A DNA stretch of 64,000 nucleotides, taken from NCBI GenBank assembly GCA_964023205.1, contig OZ026848.1, positions 31,049,912 through 31,113,911 of the forward strand. The letters are read 5' to 3'. Below are positions 48,901 to 61,738 of the stretch, in pieces (positions within the stretch are counted from its first letter, which is position 1; every line of letters starts with the position of its first letter). The notes below the pieces were generated by a model. The model did no database searches and was not told the DNA's origin. It saw nothing but the letters and a program-made list of their open reading frames with translations. The translations under genes were made by a program, and so were the position numbers. Source of the DNA: Lutraria lutraria. Taxonomy: Eukaryota > Mollusca > Bivalvia > Venerida > Mactridae.

Positions 48901-49735
48901 AAAGGGTATAAAAGGAAACAGTAAATGGGTAAAAGGGTATAAAAGCAACAGTAAATGGGTAAAAGAAAACAGTAAATGGGTAAAAGAAGACAGTAAATGG
49001 GTAAAAGGAAACAGTAAATGGGTAAAAGGAAACAGTAAAATGGTACAAAAGGAAACAGTAAAGGGGTACAAACGGAAACAGTAAAATGGTACAAAAGGAA
49101 ACAGTGAAAGTGTATCAAAGGAAACAATAAAAGGTTAAAAGAAAACAGTAAAGGTGTAGAAAGAAACAATAAAGGGAAAAAAGAAACATTTAAAGTGTAT
49201 AAAAGGAAACAGTAAAAGGGTAACATGTAACTGTTTTACAGTAAAAAGGTGTTAATATTAAACAGGAAAGGTGTAGAAAAAAACAGTAAAAGGGTAAAAG
49301 GAAACATTTAAAGTGTATAAAAGGAAACAGTGAAAATGTATAAAAGAAAACAGTGAAAGTGTAATATAGGAAACAGTAAAAATATGTTAAACGAAACAGT
49401 AAAAGGGTAAAAGGAAACAGTAAAAGGGTATGAAAGGAAACAGTAAAAGGGGTATGAAAGGAAACAGTAAAAGGGTATGAAAGGAAACAGTAAAAGGGGT
49501 ATGAAAGGAAACAGTAAAAGGGGTATGAAAGGAAACAGTAAAAGGGGTCAAAGGAAGCAGTAAAAGGGTCAAAGGAAACAGTAAAAGGGTCAAAGGAAAC
49601 AGTAAAAGGGGTCAAAGGAAACAGTAAAGGGGTTAAAGGAACCAGTAAAAGGGTAAAAGGAAACAGTAGAAGGGGTTAAAGGAAACAGTAAAAGGGTAAA
49701 AGGAACCAGTAAAAGGGGTCAAGGGGAACAGGAAT
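46000..49735. repeat. 21/31-bp minisatellite with 426-bp higher-order units
   Basis: Basic unit is 21 bp (GGAAACAGTAAATGGGTAAAA), with a longer version adding GGTATAAAAG. A marker, GGTGTAAAAG, occurs at 46031, 46457, 46883, 47309 and 47735, each exactly 426 bp apart, so about five higher-order units are nearly identical. After about 48150 the order breaks up. From about 49040 to 49735 the units diverge (AAAAGGGGTATGAAAGGAAA and GGGGTCAAAGGAAACAG types). Since 21 and 426 are multiples of 3, a 755-codon minus-strand frame (45915-48182) stays open; it reads only PFTHLLF/PIYCFLL repeats and is not annotated as a gene. Confidence 0.97.
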
Positions 49736-50599
49736 GGGGTAAAAAAATCTAATTTCCACTAGAACACTTCATGAATGCATGTGATTCCCATTCATCAAAT
49801 AGACTGATATGTATTATGCTAAGAGGTTCCATGTGCACTACTATTTATAAATTAATTTTGAACATTCTTGTTATTTCGTTACTTGGTTTCGATCAGATTT
49901 GTTCTACTACCTTATGCATTTCAGACGGTATAAACTCCACTCTTTGATACTCCCATTATAGACTGTGTTCAGATTGTGTAGCCTCGTATTTTTAATATAT
50001 TAGTCAGTTTGCTGTGTACTGGTCAATGGTTTGATATGTTAAAAGCTGCGGCTAATTTATCGTGATGAATGCATACGTCTATGTGAAGTTGTTTGGTCAT
50101 TTTTTACTAACTGGAGTAAATGTTCCATGATTGGTATTGTTAACTTTACTCAAAAGACGTTATTTCAAGTATATAATATTTACATCAATACACCAATAAG
50201 AAAAATGTCTACTTCATATACTAGTATACATTTTTATCCTTCAAGTATATAAACAAGATCTGACGTTTGGCGAAAGATCAAAAATCGTACAGTCTATTAC
50301 TAGTATGTATGAACATTATACACGGGCTGTTGCAATAGTAACTAAATTCTGATTTTCATTTAAGCTTTTTCAAAACGCATTGACCAGATCAGGGGCCAAA
50401 ACTTTGAGATCCTTAATTTGATTACAGAATCTGAGAATCATTAGCTTCGTTCACAGTCTGTATTATTGTTGTAGCATTGGTTGGCAGTTATATATTTTTT
50501 TCAATGAATAAAAAACGATCATTCGTCTATATGTTTCAGAATATAGGCAATCTCTAAATATTACGAAAAGTTTATATTTAAACATGAATAAACCTGTTG
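49736..50599. other. Non-coding, no gene seen
   Basis: No supportable gene. Confidence 0.45.
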
Positions 50600-50765
50600 T
50601 TCATCTGCGGTCTAGTGGTAAGTTACCAACGTACTGGACTACTAATATCGGCTACGCCTTCCTATATTTCGGGGTCACTTACTTTTTCGCGTCCCATCTC
50701 TACAACCGAGGCAAGTATTGTGTCTGGTGAGGCATAAAAAGATGCTCAATTAATTGCAATGTTGT
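50600..50765 (+). mobile_element. tRNA-derived SINE (family C)
   Basis: TGCGGTCTAGTGGTAAGTTA is A-box-like; ATATTTCGGGGTCACTTACTT and CGAGGCAAGTATTGTGTCTG match 43284-43450. Confidence 0.65.
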
Positions 50766-50999
50766 ATAATTACACATTTCAAGCACCATGTCTGCTAGTT
50801 CTTTTCGTCTCCATAGCGACATTAAAATGCTGTATCTTCATACACCTTGTATATTAACAGGCGGGGCTTTCATGATTGAAACGTCTTCATCAGTGAAAAT
50901 AGGTGTTCATGAATTATGTCTACTAAATAGAGATAGAGTGTGTGTGTACCAAATAGATATGTCTGAGATCATGGTAGGATATACTACCACTGTATATTA

Positions 51000-51140
51000 G
51001 ACAGACGGACGGACGGACAGACAAAAGTACTCATCATGTGTCATCTCGTTCGCCTGGATGGACATATAAACGGACAGAAGACGGACGCACGGACAGACAT
51101 AGACAGACACACAGACAGAGACAGACAGACAAACAGACAG
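51000..51140. repeat. (ACGG)n/(ACAG)n simple repeat
   Basis: Interrupted GACGGACGGACGGACAGACA and GACAGACAGACAAACAGACA runs. Confidence 0.93.
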
Positions 51141-52689
51141 CTGAACGGAGATATATAAAACTAGGTCGATCAAACAATTTACATTGTCAAGAATTGATCT
51201 GTCTTCGGTGTTATTTCATACTTGTAAGGAAGTAGGTTATAGTTATGATGGTATTAAAGATGTTGACACATAGACTTATGAAGTTACAAAACTGTTTACT
51301 CTACATTATTCGCTCTTGTATTTTCCCATTGACTTTTCATCTTCGAATTAAATGATTGCCAATTCTTTTGTTTGTCTTAAATTATAAGGTAGACATTTTC
51401 AGAATTAGTTTCTATCTTAAGACGTTATATTAGTTCACTGGTTATTGAACATTGGAAAAATGTCTGTCTGGGAGATTTCAGGCTTACAGTATAACGAAGT
51501 ACGAGACATAAACAAGTAACACGGATCTTTTAGCACGATATTGTATAATTACATTATAAACATTACTTTGATCAAGCGCGATTTCTGATATCTTTTGAAA
51601 ACTGTGCAAATATACTGGCAGACACATCGTCATTGACCATATTAGGCCATTCTGGTTTTTTTTGTTTTGTTCAGCGTCAAACTCATTTTGCAAAACCTAG
51701 CTACCTATTCAAAAAGGTTTTTTTTGTTGTTGTTATTTTTTATTTTTTTTTGGCTGATGGAGCTTAAAACCTAGGCGCACGCGGATGCTTAACAAAATAA
51801 TAAAATAGAATGGCCTCATATTTGGCGTAAGAATCCGTTTTATATAAAACTTCACGCGTCAAATGCTCATCAAAGATCAAGAAGAAAGGATTAGGTAATT
51901 TTGGTTTTACTCGTATAATTGCCATAGCTGCGTCTTCTTGCTCATCAGATGAAATCGGGCCCAATATTTCGTGGCCAGTGACACGCCGTAGTCTCCATAC
52001 ACACAGCCTTTATTTATACATCTAAGACTTGATATCCGAGTGTAATGTAGACATGAAATTTTCTAATTAATCATTTTGCGTCATGTCTAAGTAACATGTT
52101 TTCAATTATCACGCCAAATCCTTCTGGATATTAAGAAAAATTCTAGATAAAAATAATTATGGTTCAGCATTAGTATATAGCTACACCATGGCTCGGTGGT
52201 TTAGGTAATAGGCGTAATATTGAGATATGGGGCGTTAATAAAGCAAATAATATACCATGCTGGTTATATTTTAAGACGATCAAGTGGTTTCAGAGTGTTT
52301 GTAGATGATTGGAATTTATTATTCAATTTTCCGAAGAAGAATTTTCTTTTCATTCCATTTCGTAAACACCAATACGTATATCGTTCTATCTGATACGGTA
52401 TACAACAGTCTAGCAGTGAAGTCATATAATATAATTATTCAATTTTGTTTATTTTAGATGCAAAACAAATGTGAAGAAAAAATGAGTCTCAGAAGCTTAG
52501 GAACTTAATTTGCAAATAAGTTCCCAATTTCAAGTCTTTGATTGCTTGGTTCAAAGTCTAACAGCAGTGCATTGATTGATCATTGATAAGATATATATTA
52601 GAACGTTTATTTGTTATCTTTTTAATGGTAACATATAAATGATATCAAATAATTGTCAATATAAAATCGTCAACATCTCTGTTTTATTG
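51141..52689. other. Non-coding, no gene seen
   Basis: No supportable gene over 1.5 kb. A T-rich tract lies at 51714-51752. Confidence 0.45.
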
Positions 52690-52950
52690 ACGCATAATGG
52701 TATACGTATATGCCCCTCCGATTTACGAATAAAGGGATACGCCCCCACCCATTTACACATATAGGGATACGTCCCCCACCTATTAACGCATAAAGGGATA
52801 CATCCCCTTCGATTTACGCATAAACGGACTTTTCTCCTCCTATTTACGCATAGTCGAATTTTTCTTCTCCTATTTACGCATAGTTGAATTTTTCTTCTCC
52901 TATTTACGCATAAATGGATTTGTCCTCTAAAGGGATTCGTCCCTTCCTGT
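52690..52950. repeat. 30-bp tandem array
   Basis: TTTACGCATA occurs at 52813, 52843, 52873 and 52903, with decayed versions at about 52753 and 52783 (30-bp period). The intervening sequence is TTTCTCCTCCTA-like or C-rich. The minus-strand frame (LCVNRRRK repeats, 52656-53009) stays open because the period is a multiple of 3. Confidence 0.9.
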
Positions 52951-54511
52951 TTACACAATGATATCTTAATGTTTCCAAATATGTTTCGCATATTATGCCA
53001 ACATAACAATCTTTATTGACAGATTGCCGGAACATATTATGATCATCAGAGATTACCCAACACGTCTGATTCTCTGACAGGCTTGGTCAAACAGTTGTCT
53101 GGTAAACAAAACAGTCAAGCTGTTAAAAACAGACGCCATGAGAAAACATACAAAACATCATGACGCAGATGAATTATGACAGTATGACATTGACTGATTG
53201 TTTTATTTATAAACTATTGTATTCAGTGTTATTTTCTGGGATTTGCTTGCAAAATTGAAAAAAGTATGCTCTTTATCTTACTGTAATTCTTGCATGAAGG
53301 ATGAATTTAGAACGGCTCGTTATTAAATCTCAGTTTAACTACACCGCAATGCTTAAGAAATATGTTTACTGATCATCAAAAGACGAATAAGCACCGCCGT
53401 ACATGAATGTACCAAATATTTACCAAAATTCATGGTTGTGTGTTCAATATTTGTTTAATGTTGTTTTATGGCGCATCGACAACTATAGTATAGTCATGAC
53501 GTACATGATTTAGTTAAAAGCGTAAGTCCATGAATCGCTACCTTCTATCAAAATACCATTTTCCTTTGTGAAAACAGTCTACGAGGCGTACCATAGTTCG
53601 ACCATGTTTTTGAGCCGTGACGGAAGAATGCACTATATCATTTTGGTACATATTGTATTTCAGCATGATGGATTTATCTCATCAATACATTCAGTCAGAT
53701 TTGTTCCGAATATCCATATCCCCTATTTGACTTAATGTGTTGTTCTGAATAATTTCGTCGCGGCTCGAGCTATAGTATTGTCAGTTTTCAAAATTAACTT
53801 TTAGTACAACTAAAGCTGGGACAATATTGACAAAACTGCTTTCAATTTAAGAGCGTCAGCTTCTTCTCAACAAACATCTGCTAACGTAATTTAGTTGCAA
53901 ACTTACCATGTTTATTTTAATTGTTCAACAACGTGTCTTTAATTAGAACAAAAATACATCTAGAGCAGCTCAAATTGATATATTCCACGACAGTTAAAAC
54001 CAATTTGAACATGTGTCTGTTAAAGCGATCATCAACATTCACAATGCCCTGATCGTTACATGAATTATTCACGCAAAGAGATGTTACTTGCGGCAAATTA
54101 GCTTTCAGCAAAATACTGATACATCGCATGAACATTTTTGCATAATTTATTGCGAAAAAAAGACAATGTCTAGACTATTATGCATATATACATTATATAA
54201 CAAACGTATTGTTTTGTTCAATTCATGACAGATCATTAAAGTCATAATAAACCAACTTGGTTCCAACGTTACAGCAATCAATATGTACTAAAGTCCTCGG
54301 AAAGGTATTAACACTATCTCTGAAGTAGAATTATTTTCATATATTTCCATTAAGTCTTTTATGCCACATGTTAACAGACGGAACATCCAGACTGCTCATA
54401 AATTAGGGAAGAGTGTAATGCTAACCTTTTTTAAGCAACTTTGGTCAAATCGTGAACGATTTTGTGGAACGGTGAATTGCTTTCCGTTCATAAGTTAGGA
54501 AGCTTAGTATA
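52951..54511. other. Non-coding, no gene seen
   Basis: No supportable gene over 1.5 kb. Confidence 0.45.
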
Positions 54512-54752
54512 GGCCCCGAGGTTATAAAACTTGAGAACAGTCTCCGATCTCAAATCTCAATTCCATTCTCAAAGTATTATGGTTGAAAAAATAGGGCTGG
54601 TTAATGTTTGAATACATGTTCAGATCAATTATGCTGTCAGACTAATACATCAGTACATTTTGTCTGATCTTAATTACTTTAGAAACAATTAAAAGAAAAT
54701 ATGAGATTTGAGATCGGAGACCAAACTCAAGATTTTAAACCTCGAGACCAGG
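54512..54752 (+). mobile_element. TIR element (family F), best copy
   Basis: Inverted ends of about 45 bp: CGAGGTTATAAAACTTGAG and TCTCCGATCTCAAATCTCA on the left, repeated inverted on the right with a few indels. The non-coding interior contains GAATACATGTTCAGATCAAT. Other copies are at 25743-26372 and 30993-31240. Confidence 0.8.
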
Positions 54753-55752
54753 ATTTTGTGATCGTAAAGAAATTGCAGATGATGTACACAGCAATGTCTG
54801 CATTCAGTATTGTTATTTTAAACTAGAATTTACTAGATGATATGATATTTTTATTGTTTAAATAAATGTCACTCGTAAGGTGTTCTGTCTATAAAGTTGA
54901 TTGATTTTTAATTTGGCAAAAATATAACCTCCTACATTATTCCATTCAACAATTGGATAACGTCACTCATCACATTAACAATTACGTTTATGTATAGGTT
55001 TGAGTGCACATTTGGGTGTTCTTCGTAAATAATTAAGCTAAAAGCAGAGGTAGCGATTGTAGCTTTATAATTATGAAGATCACCCAGCTATGCATCAAAC
55101 CGTCTTAGTTCCCCGCATGCGCAGTGTGTACTCGAAACTAAGAAGTTAAAACGCCGATTTTATATTTTACTGGGACATGAAACTGGCCACATGTACATTG
55201 TGTATCAGCCGTGTTTCTGAAAAAATATCCATTCTCTGATGATATGGATAATGTCGTGCACGAATATGTACCAAGGCAAGTTAACACTGATGATTCAGTC
55301 ACTATTTTATAAACAATTCCGAATATCGAACACTTGGTCACGTGGTTTTTGTTGCGTACAGAAATATTCGTTGCATAACGTAAAGGAAATTGAAATAATC
55401 ACGAACCATTGAATCGTGCGATATTTTAATACTGGATAATATTCTGAGAAAAGGGTTGTTTGAAAGAACTCTGGTTGCATCACGGTGCAAGCGATTGGAT
55501 CATGACGTGACACTATGCTTTGTCATAACAATATGACCATCCTTAGTCATTTTTGCGTTGTTTACATTAAAACATCAAAAGGGTTTCGTTTGAATGAATG
55601 ATTCTCTATACTTATAATGGCTCAGTGACTGTGGCCATCAACTGTTGAAGAAATGAAGCGCTATATTAAAGTTAATGAACTTTTTGTAAGAGAGCATTTT
55701 GGTATTAAAACGACTTTAGTGCAATCTAAAACCAATAAATGTTTACTGGGGT
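54753..55752. other. Non-coding, no gene seen
   Basis: No supportable gene. Confidence 0.45.
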
Positions 55753-55995
55753 CGCTATCTAGCTTCGGTGGTTAGAGCCCAGTGAACCCGGTTAGATTCC
55801 CGGTCGCGACAGGTCATACCCTTACATTACAATTAGACAAAAGTGTCAATCTTCCTCCACATGTAAGTAGAGAAGATGTCGGCTCATTGTGGAAGGATAA
55901 GTTAGTAATTGTTAGAATACCGTCCAGGAAAACCGGTCAGGTTAATTGGCCGACTGAAAAATTATTATGGAAAGACGGCAGTAATCCCAATATAA
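55753..55995 (+). mobile_element. tRNA-derived SINE (family A), plus copy
   Basis: Head CTTCGGTGGTTAGAGCCC, then B-box-like GGTTAGATTCCCGGTC, GGTCATACCCTTACA, TTGTGGAAGGATAAGTTAGT and a 3' end with AATAAA-like A-rich tail. Shares these blocks with 61262-61500. The 72-codon frame over it is incidental. Confidence 0.8.
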
Positions 55996-56034
55996 AATAA
56001 AATAAATAGATACTGTTCAGAATTTAAAATTTCT

Positions 56035-56260
56035 TGGGGTCTGTCAGATGCCTAGATGGTTAAGTGTTTTTTGGTCTCTGACTAAATCATTGGCATTCCA
56101 CCGCTATGAGTTTTAACCCACCCAGTATTAAATTTCGCCTGTGTGGAAGCCGCAGTGTCCATGGAGCTTACGAAAGCTCGCTGGTTCTATCGTTATAGCT
56201 AAAAGAACGCCAAATGAAGATGGAGGTCGGTGCGATAGTATACGCCAAGAAAAAATGATG
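56035..56260 (+). mobile_element. tRNA-derived SINE (family B), plus copy
   Basis: CCTAGATGGTTAAGTG head, TTTTTGGTCTCTGACTAA, TTCCACCGCTATGAGTTTTA and CCTGTGTGGAAGCCGCAGTG, as in 27430-27625. Confidence 0.65.
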
Positions 56261-56572
56261 CTCCTTTAATTAACTATATTCGACACCTCACCATATGACA
56301 AACCCACATGACAACTCCACATTACCACATCATAGGCCATCAGCATCACTTGTCATACATATCCGTGATGTTTTATTTTAGAAATAGTAATTGAAGCTGA
56401 TTACTTTACAGACATTCATAACACAAAACAAATGAGTTTGCAAGTAATATCACATCTCGTTCATATAAACTATCCGTCACGGGGTGTCAAGTATTTCAGT
56501 TTTGGACGAATATTTGATAGATGGACTATACGATAGTACAAATGGAATATATTATTTTGATGTGTGGTACGT

Positions 56573-57447
56573 AACCAAAATGGTCTTAGAGAGGGACACA
56601 TTGGTACATTGTATATGAAGAAACATACATTTCTTGAGAGAATAAACATTGTTTTAGAGAGGGACACACTACTACATTGTACATAAAGAAACATACATTT
56701 CTTGAGATAATAAACATTGTTTTAGAGAGGGACACACTACTACATTGTACATAAAGAAACATACATTTCTTGAGAGAATAAACATTGTTTTAGAGAGGGA
56801 CACATTGAAACATTGTATATGAAGAAACATACATTTCTTGAGAGAATAAACATTGTTTTAGAGAGGGACACATTACTACATTGTACATAAAGAAACATAC
56901 ATTTCTTGAGATAATAAACATTGTTTTAGAGAGGGACACACTACTACATTGTACATAAAGAAACATACATTTCTTGAGAGAATAAACATTGTTTTAGAGA
57001 GGGACACATTGAAACATTGTATATGAAGAAACATACATTTCTTGAGAGAATAAACATTGTTTTAGAGAGGGACACATTACTACATTGTACATAAAGAAAC
57101 ATACATTTCTTGAGAGAATAAACATTGTTTTAGAGAGGGACACATTACTACATTGTACATAAAGAAACATACATTTCTTCAGAGAATAAACATTGTTTTA
57201 GAGAGGGACACATTACTACATTGTACATAAAGAAACATACATTTCTTGAGAGAATAAACATTGTTTTAGAGAGGGACACATTGGTACATTGTACATAAAG
57301 AAACATACATTTCTTGAGAGAATAAACATTGTTTTAGAGAGGGGCACATTACAATATTGTATATAAAGAAACATAAATTCTTGAGAGAATAAACATTGTT
57401 TTAGAGAGGGACACATTACTACATTGTACATAAAGGAACAGACATTT
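56573..57447. repeat. 68-bp minisatellite with 204-bp higher-order period
   Basis: About 13 units of 68 bp containing AAGAAACATACATTTCTTGA and AATAAACATTGTTTTAGAGA. The variable word after GGGACACA follows CTACTAC, TTGAAAC, TTACTAC for two consecutive rounds, a 3-unit (204-bp) pattern, before becoming mostly TTACTAC. Minus-strand frames through it are incidental. Confidence 0.95.
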
Positions 57448-58253
57448 CATAAGAGTGTGAAGATTGGTTTAGAGGAGTAACTTAAGAGTACTGGAAATAA
57501 CAACGAGCGTTAGTAAAGAGATACGTTCGCTTTATATATACAGAAAATTTCCTAGAAAATTAACAATTCATGTTACAGATAATTGATTAAAAGAGAATTG
57601 CCTGAAACGAAAATTATTTGTATTGAAGGGTGCTTTAAGCTATTATAATTCTGAGAAATCCATTTTAAACAATTTGTTACAGTTGGGTTCATAAAACCTT
57701 CGCATGAACATCGTGGTTATATAATAAACATGTACTTTGTCATAACCTTGGAGTTAATAAGCTGACTCCAAAGTCGTACCATTGTCTGTGTGAGAGGATA
57801 ACGTTATCTAGTTGTCCCACAATTTCAAGGAAATTAAAATAGTAACAAATAATGATGTAATGTCGTGCCTTAAGAACAGAACAGGACACATATTCTGTGT
57901 ACGCATGCTCCCCGAAGAGTTTCTCAATTCTGTCGTCGAGAACATAACGCGTAATTTGGCAGGAGACAGCCCGTGGGATCAGCATTAGACCTTTGATGTT
58001 GTCTGAACTTAATACCAACTCACACATTGACTTAATACGTTGCCTGACGTTTTTCTCAAGTGGATGCTTTGTTTTTTTTCTGCAATACAGAAATCTTTAT
58101 AGCTGCAGGCGATAAATAAATAATCAAATAATGTTTTACGCAAAGACAGGAGTACTGCGTCTTTAACCATAGAGTATTAAGATATTCCAAACATAATGCC
58201 CAACATTATTATCTCAAAATGGTGCGCGCAGATTTTGGAAACATTTGTTATGT
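57448..58253. other. Non-coding, no gene seen
   Basis: A 95-codon minus-strand frame (57740-58027) has no recognisable family features. Confidence 0.4.
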
Positions 58254-58535
58254 TTATAGGTTCCCGTGATAGCAAATGATTTAATCTAAGATTTTTAATA
58301 AACAATGACATCTCATAGAGTTATTTCCCTTTAGATTTGCATTGAAGTCAAAGGCAGTAAACAATGTCTCAAAGATTAAAAAAAAAGAACTTCCATTTCA
58401 ATGAAAACTCATTGTAAAAATGTGCAATTAGCACTTTTACCCATCTAATTTGACAAAGAAATATAGGTCACTATGCAATATCTACAGATATTTTTACATG
58501 TTGTTTCTATTTTTCATCAAGGGCAACATTTCCAT
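58254..58535 (+). repeat. Dispersed repeat (family G), copy 2
   Basis: Matches 14034-14292 along its length: GTGATAGCAAATGATTTA, GAGTTATTTCCC, TTTCAATGAAAACTCAT and ATATAGGTCACTATGCAATA. Confidence 0.65.
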
Positions 58536-59832
58536 TGTTATATAATGTTGTTTTACATGGCTTTTCATTAATTCGAACATGTTGTTATCGTGTTATTTGT
58601 ATGTTTTAATGATGTACGCCATGTTAACGCCTCGTATATTGAAACAAAACTATACAATTCATCTAGGGATATATAAATTTGAGGAAAATTTGATACTCAA
58701 TTAAGTTTAAATGCAATGATTTATGAAAAGTGTCCAAAGCTATTCAAGCGGATCACGTGATTATGATAGATATTATGTTATATTGGCAAATATAATTTTG
58801 GAAAATAAATCCTATTTTTTTTCAGAAACATTTTGTATGTTTAATGCCTGGACTTACCGACTGAAATACAAACAACAATAAACATTATATAACAAACAAG
58901 ATTGGAAAATAATGTGTGGCTTAATTTATTTTGGGACGGAAAGTAAAACCTTACTTACGTTAGTTTGGTTACTTTAATAGTATGATAACATTTACACACT
59001 TTACAAGATAGTGTTCAACCAAAGAAACAACTCATGTTCAGTTATTTTACGATCATTTTGTCAACCAGTGTATGAAGGAAAAACACAAAGGAACTTAGAA
59101 AACTTCTGTAAATAAAAGATATAATCATAAAATGTAAGCATACATCGATTAATCATAATTTTTATTAATCATGCTTTTTTCTATTTTGTATCCATGGTCT
59201 TTCTTGTGCATTATGAGAATTATTATACTTTTTTTCGTTTATTTCACGATAACATGTCGTTATTCGGTGTTAGAGTAGAAATTATCAGTGACATTTAATC
59301 TGTGTTCATTGCTTGTTTATGTCAACTACGCACGACTTGATGACAACAAACACGTTTTCAACAATATTTTTCTCTCCATTTGTGAAGATTTCAATTAATA
59401 GATAAGAGTTTTAATCTCGCGGGAATTAAGAAAACAGGAATCGATTTATACTGCAATCCAAAGAAAAACAAAGGTTTGGTTTTCTAAATTGAAAATTGCA
59501 TTTTATATCATGCAATAAAAGCTTCTATACACAAAGTAATATACTGTATGTCTTAGCATATTTAACATAGAATAATTCTCACGAAGAATAAACAATGCAG
59601 CATGTGGTTGTAAAAACATAGAACAGTCTGCATGGTTTATTGTTAATTTAAAGGACCTAACTGTTTTAGTAAGTGTATTTGTGTATGATTTTACTGAAAT
59701 TAGTGCTGCAGTGTTTATGTATAACTATTTATTTTATGTAAGCCTTCGGGCGATTTGCTTCAACGGCAAATTTGATGATCAACATCTGCTTAATTTCATT
59801 CCGATGCTTAATTTCAAAAGTTTTTCTGTTTG
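58536..59832. other. Non-coding, no gene seen
   Basis: No supportable gene over 1.3 kb. Confidence 0.45.
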
Positions 59833-60302
59833 AATCATAGGCATTCGATTCCGTGATTTTTATACGTTTACAGACGTTATTTTTCAATTTCACACATCAA
59901 ACAACGCAAATCTGTCGAAAGAAAAATCTTCATTTCTTCCCTTATTGAGTGTATAAAATACTCCAAGGTAGTGAACTCGCCATCTTTTCGATTGACGGTA
60001 GTGACGAAAATAAGCGTGGGTCCCGGCTTTCCTTCTAATCTGCACGTGCTTTCCGGGAACCTTGCTTCCGTTGTAGTGTTCCCCAACTTTAAACGTTTTG
60101 ACAGCTTTCACAAGGAAAGCCGGGACCCACGCTTATTTTCGTCACTACCGTCAATCGAAAAGATGGCGAGTGTATTTTATACACTCAAAAAAGGAAAAAA
60201 TGAAGATTTTTCTTTCGACAGATTTGCGTTGTTTGAAGAGTGAAATTGAAAAATAACGTCTGTAAACGTATAAAAATCACGGAATCGAGTGCCTATGATT
60301 TG
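59833..60302. mobile_element. Long palindrome / foldback element, arms ~195 bp
   Basis: Left arm 59833-60035 and right arm 60111-60302 are inverted copies at roughly 90% identity, around a 75-bp centre. Paired landmarks include ATCATAGGCA(T/C)TCGATTCCG at the outer ends, GCAAATCTGTCGAAAGAAAA in the middle and GCGTGGGTCCCGGCTTTCCT at the inner ends. Open frames on both strands end in NEDFSFDRFALF because the arms are mirror copies. Origin unknown: a foldback transposon or an inverted duplication of a once-coding segment. Confidence 0.88.
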
Positions 60303-61261
60303 AATAGAATGAAGTTTGTAATGAAAATCAACAATTCGTCAAACAAATCAAATACGTTTTATCGTTTTCAAGTACAAAGCTAAATGATAGAAAACTAAAG
60401 TGTCATAACCTGAGTGCAAACTGTTTATATATGTCATGCAATAGCTCTGTTAATGTCAATTCGCGGTGTTCATAAATTGATGACGTCGAAAACATGAGTC
60501 CTGTTATTGACAGACCGCCACGTACAGAATGCCAGATACAGACACGACGTTTTCCCCAAAGACCCTACAGTTGTCGTCATTACACGAAAACTCGTGCACT
60601 CTTGTCACATCAAACTGTGATTACAAAATTATTCTGACGTTCGTCTCGAGCCATAACGCTAGTAATTAATTATCGAAAATCATGTTTTTTTAAACACCAC
60701 CAGAGTGATCGTACATTATCAAGTAATGTGGTTTTGCGGAAGCACGTGCACTGGTGTTAAATATGAATAACTGTCATTGGATATTGAAATTACAATTAAA
60801 TATATATTAAAAAGATGTAAGGATTATAAATAATGTTATTAGTTTTTAATTACGCTTGTGTTTGTTCTCGTTTTCTGTGAATTCAAATGTATTAAACAGA
60901 ACATAAAATGATTAAAATTACGTCTGTTCTTTATAAATATCGCTTGTCTTTAAAAAATGAGTTTGAGGTAATTTGTGAAAAATTGTAAGGCAATTCAGAC
61001 ACCAGCATTCAAGTACCAGCATTCAACTCGGAGAGTGTCATTAAAAACTGATATGATTTTTAAGAAATCGCTGTTGGAAAATCTATTCTCACGTTGAAAC
61101 ATTTGGAATGTGCCTGTGTATAGCTTAAGTTAATCGATGTTAAAACCTTTTTCTAACTATCACGTAACGAAGGGAATATAGTTTTAGGTTTATAATAAAT
61201 TCACAAACAGTTTAAAAAATATGTTAAATTATAAATTTTGTGAATACTGATATAAGTCTGT
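60303..61261. other. Non-coding, no gene seen
   Basis: No supportable gene. It could include distal regulatory DNA of the receptor gene, which the sequence alone cannot show. Confidence 0.4.
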
Positions 61262-61500
61262 AAGTTTGGACGTTGTGTGTGTAACCCTGAGATCCGGGAT
61301 CGAATCTCAGCCGTGGTAGGTCATACCCTTCTATGAAAATTTGACCAAAATGTCGATTTTCTTCCATATGTGGAGAAGTTACTGGTTCCTTGTGGAAGGA
61401 TAAGTTAGTACTGGTTAGAATACGGACAAGGGCAACTGATTAGGGGAACCGGCCGCCATATAAATGAAAAACTGTTGAAAAGCGGCATTAAAAAAAGAAT
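61262..61500 (+). mobile_element. tRNA-derived SINE (family A), plus copy
   Basis: B-box-like GGGATCGAATCTC, then GGTCATACCCTTCTATG, CTTGTGGAAGGATAAGTTAG, GAACCGGCCGCCATATAAAT and GCGGCATTAAAAAAAG at the 3' end, as in 55753-55995. It is the repeat nearest the receptor gene. Confidence 0.78.
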
Positions 61501-61523
61501 ACGGATATAATAGTTGGACTATG

Positions 61524-61738
61524 CAGTACATTTTAGAACAAATTTCCTTAAACAAGTTTAAATAATAATTGGTAAAATTATGTAATTTTAATAAATTTAA
61601 TGTAATTTTGATTTTTTTTTAAATTAAAGAACAAATATTAAAATTACTTTTATTAAAATTACATATTTCTACCAATTATTATCTTAACTTGTTTAAGAAA
61701 ATGTGTTCTAAAATTTACTGCATAAAACTTGGACTATG
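61524..61738. mobile_element. AT-rich foldback element
   Basis: Arms of about 80 bp pair: left GCAGTACATTTTAGAACAAA with inverted right GCAGTAAATTTTAGAACACA, continuing through AATAATAATTGGTA. Flanked by a 10-bp direct repeat TTGGACTATG (61514-61523 and 61739-61748). No coding capacity. Confidence 0.8.

Noticed and set aside
48311..49615. Four overlapping minus-strand frames of 141-245 codons
   Set aside because: Same array in other frames; all read low-complexity repeat sequence.
52656..53009. 117-codon frame with LCVNRRRK repeats
   Set aside because: It results from the 30-bp tandem array, whose period is a multiple of 3.
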